From: Chitinophaga niastensis
Lineage (GTDB): Bacteria; Bacteroidota; Bacteroidia; Chitinophagales; Chitinophagaceae
DNA length: 64,000 nucleotides
Reading direction: 5' to 3'
Assembly (NCBI RefSeq): GCF_003014755.1
Contig: NZ_PYAW01000001.1
Location: 868,001 to 932,000 of the forward strand
The notes under the pieces were generated by a model. The model had not been told where the DNA came from, searched no databases, and saw nothing but the letters and a program-made list of their open reading frames with translations. Position numbers and translations under genes: made by a program. Within the stretch, counting starts at the first letter, position 1. Every line of letters starts with the position of its first letter. This document shows positions 27,195 to 36,643 of the stretch, piece by piece.

Positions 27195-30100
27195 ATGTCG
27201 CTACCCCATTTGCTAAAATATGTTTACAACAACGGCACTGATGAAGTGATCCGCAGGGGGAAGCGTATTTTTTCGGCCGGGGGCGTTGAACTCATAGAGG
27301 CAGACCCGGTGCTGAAATCAGCTACCTTCCGCGTAAAGAGCGACACACATGCCAATTACTACCGTGTTTCCATCAGCAAGTATGGAGAAACAACGGGAAT
27401 GTCCATCCGGTGCCAATGCCCGTATAATCTGGGTGATATTTGCCGGCACGAAGCTGCAGCGCTTTTCCAGCTGCAGGAGATGTTGGACAAAAATCATTTC
27501 GAGAGCTTCGACATTCAGTTTGATCAGCAGCATACGCTGATTAAAATGAAGTCTATTGATATTAAAACAATCAAGTTGCTCACTTCCGGCATTATGCTCT
27601 CTGAGGCAGAAGATATCGCCAAAAAACATCCTGCCAAAATAAAGCTGGCAAAGGATGAGAAGATAGAAGCCCTGCTGAAGCTGGATGACAAGGAATATCC
27701 GTTGATTATTCAACGGAATGAAGAACGTTTTTATGATACCCATTGCACCTGCGATGAAACAGAACACGCGCTGTGTGTACATAAAACCGCCCTGTTCCTG
27801 CAACTGTTGCAAAAGCATGGCCCATTCTATTTTGATACCCTGCGTAACTGGGATAAAGAAAAAAATAAACTCCTGTCGTTATATGGTTATTCTTTGTCAG
27901 ATGACCTGAACGGCAAATTTGCCTTCTCGTATATGGACGGGAAGCCATTCCTGCGTGTGCTGGACCCTTCCATCAAACGGGTGGATGGCGTAACTGCCGG
28001 CCGGCAACCAGCCGTAACGGCTCCCCCGCCACAGGAAGAAGAAACTATTACGGTAACACAACGACTGGCAGCGGTTTTCAATGCCAACGAATCATTATAT
28101 CCCTACTTTAAGATAGACCTGGTAAGCGGAGAAGCAAACGAAGAACATACTGCCTTTGTTTCGCTGGCAAGTAAACTGGATCTGACCAAGTACGTAGACT
28201 TTTACCAGTTCAAGGAAAAGGACAGGGAACTCATAGCGCCTATACGAAAATTGCAAGGCACTGAAGTGAGCAAATTCCTCAGCAAAAATTCTCCGTTTGC
28301 TGGCATCTGGGAAAATATTACGCATGAAAATGCGGAAGAACTGCCTACCGAAACAAAAGAACTGATGCTGGAATACCTGCATCCTAAACTGGCAAAGGTT
28401 TTTCCGCAACTGGCAGAACATGGGCTGGTATTTGAACTGCCCAACAGACAAGCCTTTAAAACAAAAAATTTACAGCATTTACAAATAGGTGCCGACAGAC
28501 TGAAACTGATCATTAAAACCACCACAGGCGATACGCATGTAGAGGTGAACTGTTATGTTTCTATTGAAGGCGAACTGATAAATGTAGCGGATAATGCCTG
28601 GGAAAGCCCACTGTTATTCCTGCATAAACAAGTACTTTATTTATTTGAAAGCCCGCAGGATGCGCTGCACGTAGAGCTTTTCAGACAAAGCGGAAAACTG
28701 CGTATTGCTAACAAGGAATGGCCGGTATACCTCAAAGATTACCTGCTGCCGTTGAGCAGACAATACGATATTCAGTTTGATAAGGGCCTGCTAGCGGAAG
28801 TGGATGATATTATTCCTGAATGCCGCGTATACCTGAAAGAACTGGGTGAAACATTTATTATACAACCCGGATTCGCTTATCGCGGTCAGGAAGTGGAATG
28901 GAATGATGAGAGCAAGATCACTGTGCAGGAAGGAAATAAAGTGCTGATCATCCATCGTAATAAAGAAGCGGAAGAAGAGTTTGTTAATAAACTCCGCACC
29001 TTACATACCAATTTTGCGCAACACGATAACCACAATTATTTTTATCTGCGCGCCAAAGAAGCCTTGAAGAACAACTGGTTCTTCCTCTTTTTTGATGCCC
29101 TGAAAGAAATGAATGTGCGCGTATTTGGTTTTGATTCCCTGCGCAATTTCAAATTCAGTTCGCATAAGCCAGTCACTAATTTACAGATCAGCTCCGGCAT
29201 CGACTGGTTTGATGCACAGATTGAAGTATTGTATGGTGATCAGAAAGTAAGCATCAAGGATATTAAAAATGCGTTGGCCAATAAACAGAACTATGTTCAG
29301 CTGGCAGACGGCTCTCTGGGCCTGTTGCCGGAAGAATGGCTGCGCAAGTATTCCCTGTTATTTAAAGTAGGGGAAGAAAGAGATAAAGGACTTAAACTCA
29401 GCAAATATAACTTCAGTGTTATCGATGAACTATACGAGTTTATAGATGATGAAGCTGTTGTATTGGAACTGGAACAAAAACGCAGAAAGCTGTTGCAGTT
29501 TGATGAAATCCGCAACATCGATTTGCCGCATAATTTGCAGGCTACCCTGCGTCCTTACCAGGAGAGCGGCTTCCAGTGGCTTAACTACCTGGATGATATC
29601 AAATGGGGCGGTATTCTGGCAGATGACATGGGTCTTGGTAAAACTATCCAGGCACTCACTTTTGTACAGTATTACAAGAACAAGAATGAGGGTAAATGTA
29701 TGGCCCTGATTGTTTGTCCTACTACACTGATTTATAACTGGGAAAACGAAATCCGCAAATTCACGCCGGATATCAGGCACCATATTCATCATGGCCCTGC
29801 CAGGCTGAAAGATGTAGAAGAGCTCATGAAATATGATGCTATCATTACCACGTACGGTACGCTGCGTAGTGATATACAGATGCTCATGAAAGTAGAGTTT
29901 GATTATGTTATCCTGGATGAATCGCAGGCGATTAAAAACCCGCAATCCAAGGTGACTAAGGCCGCGCAGCTGCTGCATACCAAAAACAGGTTGGCACTGA
30001 GTGGTACACCTATGCAGAATAATACATTTGATATTTATGCACAGATGAACTTCCTGAACCCGGGAATGCTTGGTAGTGTAGACTTTTTCCGTAATGAATT

Positions 30101-30938
30101 TGCTACACCGATCGATAAGTTCCAGGATGAAGAAAGAAAAGAACATCTGCGTAAGCTGATATATCCGTTTATCCTTCGTCGTACCAAAGAACAGGTGGCG
30201 AAAGATTTACCGGAAAAAATTGAAACAGTGATCTTCTGCGAAATGGATGCGGAACAACGGCATATTTATGATGCTTACCGCAATACTTATCGCTCCAAGA
30301 TCCTGGGTGTAATTGAAGATCAGGGAATGGAGCGTTCGCAGCTTACCATCCTGCAAGGCCTCATGAAGCTGCGCCAGATCTGTGATTCCCCGGCTATCCT
30401 GAACGATACGGAACAGTATCCGAACCATTCTGTGAAGCTGCATGAACTTACCCGCGAAATTTCAGAGAACATCGGTAACCACAAAGTGCTGATCTTCTCC
30501 CAGTTCCTGGGTATGCTGGGATTGATCCGCGACAGGATGCAGCACCTGAAGATTCCATATGAGTATTTTGATGGCAGCACCTCCACAATGGATCGTGAAA
30601 AAGCAATTCAGAACTTCCAGAATAATGATGAGTGCCGTGTATTCCTGATTTCGTTGAAAGCCGGTGGTGTGGGTCTGAACCTCACTGCGGCCGACTATGT
30701 ATACATTGTAGATCCCTGGTGGAACCCGGCAGTAGAGCAACAGGCCATTGACCGTACACACCGTATCGGGCAAACGAAAAACATCTTTGCGTATCGTATG
30801 ATTTGTAAGGATACGGTAGAAGAAAAAATACTGCAGTTACAGGAGCGCAAAAAATCGTTGGTGAAGGAAATAATTTCTGATGATAGCGGTTTTGTGAAGA
30901 AGCTGACGAAAGAAGATGTATTGTATTTATTTAGTTAA
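27195..30938 (+). CDS. SNF2-family DEAD/DEAH-box helicase with SWIM zinc fingers
   Basis: A 1247-aa ATP-dependent DNA translocase. A SWIM zinc finger is near residues 73-85 (CQCPYNLGDICRH; CxC...CxH), and a second similar site is CTCDETEHALCVH near 182-194. The SNF2 motor occupies about residues 780-1245: motif I DDMGLGKTIQAL (about 810), motif II DESQAIKNP (about 908), motif III SGTPMQNN and motif VI AIDRTHRIGQTKNIFAYR. It probably remodels DNA-protein complexes or assists repair (family knowledge). It is a single gene with its own promoter and terminator. Confidence 0.95.
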   Translation: MSLPHLLKYVYNNGTDEVIRRGKRIFSAGGVELIEADPVLKSATFRVKSDTHANYYRVSISKYGETTGMSIRCQCPYNLGDICRHEAAALFQLQEMLDKNHFESFDIQFDQQHTLIKMKSIDIKTIKLLTSGIMLSEAEDIAKKHPAKIKLAKDEKIEALLKLDDKEYPLIIQRNEERFYDTHCTCDETEHALCVHKTALFLQLLQKHGPFYFDTLRNWDKEKNKLLSLYGYSLSDDLNGKFAFSYMDGKPFLRVLDPSIKRVDGVTAGRQPAVTAPPPQEEETITVTQRLAAVFNANESLYPYFKIDLVSGEANEEHTAFVSLASKLDLTKYVDFYQFKEKDRELIAPIRKLQGTEVSKFLSKNSPFAGIWENITHENAEELPTETKELMLEYLHPKLAKVFPQLAEHGLVFELPNRQAFKTKNLQHLQIGADRLKLIIKTTTGDTHVEVNCYVSIEGELINVADNAWESPLLFLHKQVLYLFESPQDALHVELFRQSGKLRIANKEWPVYLKDYLLPLSRQYDIQFDKGLLAEVDDIIPECRVYLKELGETFIIQPGFAYRGQEVEWNDESKITVQEGNKVLIIHRNKEAEEEFVNKLRTLHTNFAQHDNHNYFYLRAKEALKNNWFFLFFDALKEMNVRVFGFDSLRNFKFSSHKPVTNLQISSGIDWFDAQIEVLYGDQKVSIKDIKNALANKQNYVQLADGSLGLLPEEWLRKYSLLFKVGEERDKGLKLSKYNFSVIDELYEFIDDEAVVLELEQKRRKLLQFDEIRNIDLPHNLQATLRPYQESGFQWLNYLDDIKWGGILADDMGLGKTIQALTFVQYYKNKNEGKCMALIVCPTTLIYNWENEIRKFTPDIRHHIHHGPARLKDVEELMKYDAIITTYGTLRSDIQMLMKVEFDYVILDESQAIKNPQSKVTKAAQLLHTKNRLALSGTPMQNNTFDIYAQMNFLNPGMLGSVDFFRNEFATPIDKFQDEERKEHLRKLIYPFILRRTKEQVAKDLPEKIETVIFCEMDAEQRHIYDAYRNTYRSKILGVIEDQGMERSQLTILQGLMKLRQICDSPAILNDTEQYPNHSVKLHELTREISENIGNHKVLIFSQFLGMLGLIRDRMQHLKIPYEYFDGSTSTMDREKAIQNFQNNDECRVFLISLKAGGVGLNLTAADYVYIVDPWWNPAVEQQAIDRTHRIGQTKNIFAYRMICKDTVEEKILQLQERKKSLVKEIISDDSGFVKKLTKEDVLYLFS

Positions 30939-30956
30939 TACGCTTAATAGTTTTTG

Positions 30957-31009
30957 TAAAAGGTGAGCTATTTATCGCTGTAAAGCGTAAATATCTCACC
31001 TTTTATTTT
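30957..31009 (+). terminator. Rho-independent terminator after the SNF2 gene
   Basis: TAAAAGGTGAG (30957-30967) pairs with CTCACCTTTTA (30995-31005), an 11-bp perfect stem with an inner second hairpin (ATTTATCGC/GCGTAAAT), followed by TTTTG. Confidence 0.88.
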
Positions 31010-31027
31010 GTTGATTATTAACCACTC

Positions 31028-31348
31028 ATGATTAGTATCACAGATGTGCTGGATGTGACATTCTATGGTTATGTATTGGACCAGCAAACTGGCCGTTTTG
31101 ATTTCGCGAAGTATGCCGGTAATTATAACTGGAATGCTACTACGAAAAAATTTGACAAGTCAGTGGGCAGTGATATTACAGTGAGCTTTCCTTCTCTTTC
31201 AACAGAACTTACGCTGAACTGCCACTATTTTACTCCTTATGAAAAAGGATCTTTTGATCCGGATGCCAGCAGATCTTATTACCGGGTTAAACTCGGATCA
31301 GTAGGAATGTTTATGATCAACTATCACTTTGGCAAGAAGAAATTATAA
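31028..31348 (+). CDS. Short orphan open reading frame, possible remnant of a beta-rich protein
   Basis: A 106-aa reading frame without signal peptide. It ends in GSVGMFMINYHFGKKKL, the kind of aromatic final strand found at the end of outer-membrane beta-barrels, while its start (MISITDVLDVTFYGYVLD) looks internal rather than N-terminal. This suggests the C-terminal remnant of a larger secreted or outer-membrane protein, left behind the SNF2 terminator. No family is recognised. It could also be non-functional. Confidence 0.35.
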   Translation: MISITDVLDVTFYGYVLDQQTGRFDFAKYAGNYNWNATTKKFDKSVGSDITVSFPSLSTELTLNCHYFTPYEKGSFDPDASRSYYRVKLGSVGMFMINYHFGKKKL

Positions 31349-31560
31349 GAAAAACGTTAGACGGGCAACTGTTTAACGTTTTCAATTTTTGCATATACCC
31401 TACTATTTCTGCATGGTTTTCCTGACCGGCATAATTCCCCTATCTCCCTGAATATTATTTATCTTATTGAATATCAGGTAGTTATAGATCGTTTATGACT
31501 TATGCTATATGCTGGCACTTCGCTGGTATTATACATATTGTATCAAAACATTTGATCTGT

Positions 31561-31905
31561 ATGTTACCAGACTCTAAAATCTCCCAGTTAATTGGTTTAC
31601 AAATCCCGGGATTGTCATTTCCTGCTGAGCAACAGGTTCCTGTGAAAGGGACGGTTAGTAAAGTAATTCACACGTTTGCTGACTATACCAGCCATATGAT
31701 CCGCGGTGAACAATTACAGGAGGTTAGGCGTTGCTTTACCATAGCAGGTGTACTGTACCACAATGGAAGTAATGTATTACGCAATGCCATTGAAAGTGTA
31801 TTTATGTATACGTTATCTCCGTTGCTGTGCACTAAACATAAGGAACTACTGCCTTTATCGCTTAAGAATGTAAGGATACAGCATTTACAAACAATAGCCA
31901 TTTAA
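31561..31905 (+). CDS. Small conserved-looking protein upstream of the kdp genes
   Basis: About 114 residues from ATG 31561 (MLPDSKISQLIGLQIPG); an upstream start at 31495 adds a hydrophobic, unlikely leader. The segment FADYTSHMIRGEQLQEVRRCF-TIAGVLYHNGSNVLRNAIESVFMYTLSPLL is helical and resembles a small domain found in Bacteroidota near potassium-uptake genes (DUF7674-like, from memory, not verified). It starts the run of genes that leads into kdpFABC with 10 bases to the next mini-gene. Its function is unknown. Confidence 0.6.
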   Translation: MLPDSKISQLIGLQIPGLSFPAEQQVPVKGTVSKVIHTFADYTSHMIRGEQLQEVRRCFTIAGVLYHNGSNVLRNAIESVFMYTLSPLLCTKHKELLPLSLKNVRIQHLQTIAI

Positions 31906-31915
31906 AACAATTTTT

Positions 31916-32002
31916 ATGATGATGACGATTCTCCTGGTACTGGCGGGTTTGGCCTGCTTTGCCCTCTTCTTTAAATCAGTAGATTATTTCGAAAAAATTT
32001 AA
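31916..32002 (+). CDS. 28-residue membrane mini-protein before kdpF
   Basis: Starts at ATG 31916 and reads MMMTILLVLAGLACFALF, then FKSVDYFEKI and stop. One hydrophobic helix (residues 4-19) is followed by a charged tail. It sits 16 bases before kdpF and 10 bases after the preceding gene, so it is very likely translated as part of the kdp unit. Similar one-helix peptides can stabilise transporter complexes, as KdpF does; a role as a second small subunit is inference. Confidence 0.6.
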   Translation: MMMTILLVLAGLACFALFFKSVDYFEKI

Positions 32003-32018
32003 TTAAACAACTGTAATT

Positions 32019-32096
32019 ATGACCGCATTATTTGTGCTATCAATTTTCGTTTTCGGGTACATGTTATATGTGTTGCTGAAACCTGAAAAATTCTGA
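32019..32096 (+). CDS. kdpF: Potassium-transporting ATPase subunit KdpF
   Basis: A 25-residue peptide, MTALFVLSIFVFGYMLYVLL followed by KPEKF. One transmembrane helix plus the 'YvLlxPEKF' ending is the signature of KdpF, the small stabilising subunit of the KdpFABC pump. It lies 55 bases upstream of kdpA in the usual position, and is too short for most gene finders. Confidence 0.88.
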   Translation: MTALFVLSIFVFGYMLYVLLKPEKF

Positions 32097-32151
32097 CGGG
32101 AGCAATATAACTCCTATGCCTATACGCAAAGCTTTTTAACTAACTATAGAA

Positions 32152-33864
32152 ATGACAACAGAAATTTTAGGCGTAATAGCCACCTACGGCATAACGCTGC
32201 TACTGGCCTGGCCACTGTCAAAATACATTGTAAAAATATTCAAGGGAGAGCGCACCTGGTCTGATTTTATGGCACCGCTGGAACGTCTCTTCTTTAAAAT
32301 TGCCGGTATCAATCCTAAAGAGGAAATGAACTGGAAACAGCATATGAAGGCGCTCCTCACCATTAATATGGTATGGTTTGTATATGCCTTTTTTGCTTTG
32401 ATGTTTCAGGATAAACTGCCGCTGAATCCCGATGGAAACCCTGGACAGTCGGCCGACCTGGCGTTTAATACCGCCATCAGTTTTGTTGTAAACTGTAACC
32501 TGCAACACTATGCCGGAGAATCTGGCGTCACCTATTTCACACAACTGTTTGTACTGGCCTTCCTGCAATTTGTAAGTGCTGCTACTGGTATTGCTGCACT
32601 GATAGTAGTGTTTAAGGCAATGAAAGAAAAAACCACTACCCAACTGGGTAACTTCTGGGATATTTTTCTGAAAACGATTACCCGTATTCTGTTACCTATC
32701 AGTATTGTTATTGCGCTCATCTTCATCTTTAACGGTATGCCTGCGAGCTACGCCGGTAAAGATACCGTGATCACCATGCAGGGTGATACCGTGAATGTTT
32801 CCCGCGGTCCTGCTGCCGGTTTTGTGGCTATCAAACACCTTGGTACCAATGGTGGTGGCTGGTTTGGTGCTAACTCCGCACATCCGCTGGAAAATCCGAA
32901 CTACGTTACCTGGATGACCGAAATGGTAGCGCAGGTAGTGATTCCTATTGCCATGGTGTTTGCACTGGGTATGTTTATCCAGCGTAAGAAATTTGCCTAT
33001 GTCATATTTGGGATTATGACGATCGGGATGATCTGTTTATTGATTCCATCCATGCAACAGGAAATGGGGGGGAATCCGGCTATTGCGCATATGGGCATAC
33101 AACAGGCTACGGGGGCCATGGAGGGCAAGGAAGTGCGCTTTGGTGCCGCTGCTACCGGCTACTGGAGCACGGTTACTACCATTATCTCTACTGGTTCTAT
33201 ATGTGGTTTTCACGATAGCACAATGCCACTGACCGGCCTGATGCAGTTGCTGGCTATGATGCTGAACTGTTTCTATGGTGGTTGTGGTGTTGGTATTCTC
33301 AATTATTACATCTTCATTATTATCGCTGTATTTATATCAGGGCTCATGGTAGGCCGTACGCCTGAATTCATGGGGCATAAGCTGGAAGCACGGGAAGTAA
33401 AGATTGCCGCGATCATCACATTATTATCGCCTTTCCTGATCCTGGCAGGTACTGCTTTGTCATCATGGGTATTAGTGCACCATCCGGATGTAAACTGGGC
33501 AGTGAAGCCTTCCACATGGCTCAATAACCCTGGTTATCACGGGTTCTCTGAAATGCTGTACGAATACACTTCCTCTAATGCCAATAACGGTTCCGGTTTT
33601 GAAGGTCTGGGAGATGGTAACGTATTCTGGAATGTATCTACCGGCTTTGTACTGATCCTGGGCAGGTTCCTGCCAATTATAGGACCGGTAGCTATTGCGG
33701 GCCTGATGGCAGCCAAGAAACATATACCTGAATCTGCCGGTACGCTGAAAACAGATTCGCTCACTTTTGGTGCCATGACATTTGCTGTGATCATTATTCT
33801 CACTGCCTTGTCTTATTTCCCGGCACTGGCATTGGGTCCTATCGCAGAGTATTTTTCCCTGTAA
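32152..33864 (+). CDS. kdpA: Potassium-transporting ATPase subunit KdpA
   Basis: A 570-aa polytopic membrane protein of the potassium-transporter superfamily that forms the K+ selectivity filter of KdpFABC. Filter loops are recognisable as FVVNCNLQHYAGES, KHLGTNGGGWFGANSAHPLENP, CGFHDSTMPLTGLMQ and ANNGSGFEGL, each with the conserved Gly residues. The length fits the family. It is followed by kdpB after 20 bases. The pump is used for high-affinity K+ uptake at low external potassium. Confidence 0.97.
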   Translation: MTTEILGVIATYGITLLLAWPLSKYIVKIFKGERTWSDFMAPLERLFFKIAGINPKEEMNWKQHMKALLTINMVWFVYAFFALMFQDKLPLNPDGNPGQSADLAFNTAISFVVNCNLQHYAGESGVTYFTQLFVLAFLQFVSAATGIAALIVVFKAMKEKTTTQLGNFWDIFLKTITRILLPISIVIALIFIFNGMPASYAGKDTVITMQGDTVNVSRGPAAGFVAIKHLGTNGGGWFGANSAHPLENPNYVTWMTEMVAQVVIPIAMVFALGMFIQRKKFAYVIFGIMTIGMICLLIPSMQQEMGGNPAIAHMGIQQATGAMEGKEVRFGAAATGYWSTVTTIISTGSICGFHDSTMPLTGLMQLLAMMLNCFYGGCGVGILNYYIFIIIAVFISGLMVGRTPEFMGHKLEAREVKIAAIITLLSPFLILAGTALSSWVLVHHPDVNWAVKPSTWLNNPGYHGFSEMLYEYTSSNANNGSGFEGLGDGNVFWNVSTGFVLILGRFLPIIGPVAIAGLMAAKKHIPESAGTLKTDSLTFGAMTFAVIIILTALSYFPALALGPIAEYFSL

Positions 33865-33884
33865 TTTTTTAATGACTTACGACC

Positions 33885-35930
33885 ATGAAGAATGATAATA
33901 AATTGTTTCCGAAGGAACAGGTGATAGAGAGCCTGAAGCAATCCTTTGTGAAGCTGAATCCAAGACTGATGATCAAAAACCCGGTGATGTTCACCGTGGA
34001 GATAGGCACTGCTGTAATGCTGATAGTAGCGCTGTATGCATTCATCACCAAAAACACAGATCAGGGAAGTGTTGCATATAATACTGCTGTATTTGTTGTG
34101 CTTTTCCTCACCGTACTGTTTGCCAACTTTGCAGAAGCCATTGCAGAAGCACGTGGTAAAGCACAGGCAGAAAGCTTACGTAAAACAAGAGAAGAAACAC
34201 CAGCGAAAAAAGTGGAATTGATTGGTGAAATATTTACCAACGAAATAAAAATAGTTTCTTCTGCTACCCTGCGTAAAGGCGACATCTTTGTATGTGATCC
34301 GGGAGATATTATTCCTGCGGATGGCGAAATTGTACAGGGCCTTGCCAGTATTGACGAATCAGCTATCACCGGTGAAAGTGCACCGGTGATCCGCGAAGCT
34401 GGCGGTGATAAATCCAGTGTAGTGGGCGGTACCAAGGTATTGTCTGATCATATTAAAGTGCGGGTGAGCACAGAGCCGGGTGAATCTTTCCTGGATAAAA
34501 TGATCGCCCTCGTAGAAGGTGCCAGCAGACAGAAAACGCCTAATGAAATTGCGTTGACAATTCTGTTGGCCAGCTTCACACTGATATTCATCATTGTGTG
34601 CGTAACGCTGAAACCCTTTGCTGACTATGCACAAACCCCTATCACCATTGCGGCCTTCATCTCTTTGTTTGTATGTCTGATCCCCACTACTATCGGTGGT
34701 TTATTATCTGCCATTGGTATCGCAGGTATGGATCGTGCACTGCGTGCCAATGTAATTACCAAGTCTGGTAAAGCGGTAGAAACTGCGGGTGATATAGATG
34801 TGCTGCTGCTGGATAAAACCGGTACCATCACTATTGGTAACCGTAGGGCTACTAACTTTTATGCTACCAACGGTATTAAATCCGAAGAATTTATTCGTCT
34901 CTGCGCACTCAGCTCTTTGTCTGATGAAACGCCGGAAGGTAAGTCCATCGTGGAACTGGCGGGTAAGGAAGTTGTAAATAAGTTATCTGTGAGTGGCGCC
35001 AGCCTGGTAAAATTTACCGCTGAAACCCGCAGCAGCGGTATCGATTTACCTGATGGCAACCGTATCCGTAAAGGCGCTTATGATGCTATCAAAAGATTAG
35101 CTGAAAAAGAAGGCTATAGTTTCCCTGCTGAAACGCTGGCTAAAGTAGAAGCCATCTCTAATGATGGTGGCACACCGCTGGTGGTAGCGCTCAACAGTAA
35201 AGTACAGGGTGTTATTGAATTGCAGGATATCATCAAACCCGGTATCAGCGAGCGTTTCGACCGTCTGCGTAAGATGGGTGTAAAAACGGTCATGGTAACC
35301 GGCGATAACCCGCTTACTGCTAAATACATTGCCAATAAAGCCGGTGTGGATGACTTCATTGCAGAAGCCAAGCCGGAAGATAAAATGAGCTATATCCGCA
35401 AGGAGCAAAATGAAGGCAGACTGGTGGCCATGATGGGCGATGGTACCAACGATGCACCAGCGCTGGCGCAAGCTGATGTTGGCGTGGCAATGAACAGTGG
35501 TACACAGGCTGCTAAAGAAGCGGGCAATATGGTGGACCTGGACAATGATCCTACCAAACTGATTGAAATAGTGGAGATAGGTAAACAGCTGCTGATGACG
35601 CGTGGTACGTTAACTACCTTCTCTATTGCGAACGACGTAGCCAAATATTTCGCAATCGTACCTGCGTTGTTTGTGGCTTCCATCCCGGCTTTGCAGGGTA
35701 TTAATATCATGAAGCTGCACAGCCCTGAAACTGCTATTCTGAGTGCGGTAATTTTTAATGCGATCATTATTCCGATGCTGATTCCGCTGGCATTGCGTGG
35801 CGTGGCTTACAAGCCTATAGGCGCCAGCGCGCTGCTGCGCAGGAACCTCCTGATATATGGTGTGGGTGGTATTATAGCGCCTTTCATAGGTATCAAGCTG
35901 ATTGATATGTTGATAGCGCTTTTCATGTAA
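33885..35930 (+). CDS. kdpB: Potassium-transporting ATPase ATP-binding subunit KdpB
   Basis: A 681-aa P-type ATPase (class IA), the ATP-driven motor of KdpFABC. It contains the actuator motif TGES ([10 protein letters not shown]), the phosphorylation motif [11 protein letters not shown] near residue 306, the hinge [16 protein letters not shown] near 515, and paired membrane helices at both ends. It lies between kdpA and kdpC with short spacers (20 and 25 bases). It is complete. Confidence 0.97.
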   Translation: MKNDNKLFPKEQVIESLKQSFVKLNPRLMIKNPVMFTVEIGTAVMLIVALYAFITKNTDQGSVAYNTAVFVVLFLTVLFANFAEAIAEARGKAQAESLRKTREETPAKKVELIGEIFTNEIKIVSSATLRKGDIFVCDPGDIIPADGEIVQGLASIDESAITGESAPVIREAGGDKSSVVGGTKVLSDHIKVRVSTEPGESFLDKMIALVEGASRQKTPNEIALTILLASFTLIFIIVCVTLKPFADYAQTPITIAAFISLFVCLIPTTIGGLLSAIGIAGMDRALRANVITKSGKAVETAGDIDVLLLDKTGTITIGNRRATNFYATNGIKSEEFIRLCALSSLSDETPEGKSIVELAGKEVVNKLSVSGASLVKFTAETRSSGIDLPDGNRIRKGAYDAIKRLAEKEGYSFPAETLAKVEAISNDGGTPLVVALNSKVQGVIELQDIIKPGISERFDRLRKMGVKTVMVTGDNPLTAKYIANKAGVDDFIAEAKPEDKMSYIRKEQNEGRLVAMMGDGTNDAPALAQADVGVAMNSGTQAAKEAGNMVDLDNDPTKLIEIVEIGKQLLMTRGTLTTFSIANDVAKYFAIVPALFVASIPALQGINIMKLHSPETAILSAVIFNAIIIPMLIPLALRGVAYKPIGASALLRRNLLIYGVGGIIAPFIGIKLIDMLIALFM

Positions 35931-35955
35931 TCGTAAAATTGATAAAAGTTAAATT

Positions 35956-36519
35956 ATGAAAAAGTATCTCTGGCCATCTATAAAATTAACGTTGCTCCTG
36001 GTTGTATTGCTGGGTGGTATATATCCCCTGTTCCTGGCAGGCATAGCTAAAATGGCGCCCGGAAAAGGCGACGGTATAACGGTTATGCATAATGGTAAAG
36101 TAGTGGGATATGAAAATATAGCGCAGAAATTTACTGCTGATAAATACTTTCAACCACGCCCTTCTGCTGTTGATTATAATGCTGCCAGCTCCGGTGGCTC
36201 CAATAAATCTGCCGGCAATCCTGATTACCTGAAAACGGTAGCCGAAAGGATAGACACTTTTATGGTGCATAATCCTGACGTTAAAAAATCAGATATTCCA
36301 GCGGAACTGGTCACCGCTTCTGCAAGTGGTCTTGACCCGCACCTGACGCCTGCTGCGGCTTACGTACAAATATCCCGTGTGGCAAAAGCCAGAGGTATTG
36401 CAGCAGATCGTTTGAAACAACTGATAGATGCCAATACAAAAGCACCAGTGCTGGGCATCTTCGGCTTATCTACTGTAAACGTGTTAAAATTGAATATTGC
36501 TTTGGATGATCTGAAGTAA
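35956..36519 (+). CDS. kdpC: Potassium-transporting ATPase subunit KdpC
   Basis: A 187-aa subunit with one N-terminal transmembrane helix (LWPSIKLTLLLVVLLGGIYP) and a periplasmic domain containing FQPRPSAVDYNAASSGGSNK and ASGLDPHLTPAAAYVQISRVAKARG, both signatures of KdpC. It increases ATP affinity of the pump. It directly follows kdpB. A hairpin and the porin gene come next. Confidence 0.97.
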   Translation: MKKYLWPSIKLTLLLVVLLGGIYPLFLAGIAKMAPGKGDGITVMHNGKVVGYENIAQKFTADKYFQPRPSAVDYNAASSGGSNKSAGNPDYLKTVAERIDTFMVHNPDVKKSDIPAELVTASASGLDPHLTPAAAYVQISRVAKARGIAADRLKQLIDANTKAPVLGIFGLSTVNVLKLNIALDDLK

Positions 36520-36569
36520 AATCAAGTTCCTATTATTCCTTTGACCTGTGAATGTCTTATGAAAACCCA

Positions 36570-36605
36570 TTAGTTGGTGGTCCGCTCTTAGCGGATCGCC
36601 ACTAA
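36570..36605 (+). terminator. Imperfect hairpin between kdpC and the porin gene
   Basis: TTAGTTGGTGGTCCGCT pairs imperfectly with AGCGGATCGCCACTAA around a short loop. No T-tract follows, so it may stop or slow transcription only in part, or protect upstream mRNA. Confidence 0.4.
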
Positions 36606-36643
36606 TTCACTACCATTAACCTATATTAAAAGTCGATTCGAAG

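Noticed and set aside
29430..30146. Long antisense frame inside the SNF2 helicase gene
   Set aside because: It lies fully opposite the conserved helicase motifs, so it is a shadow of the real gene.
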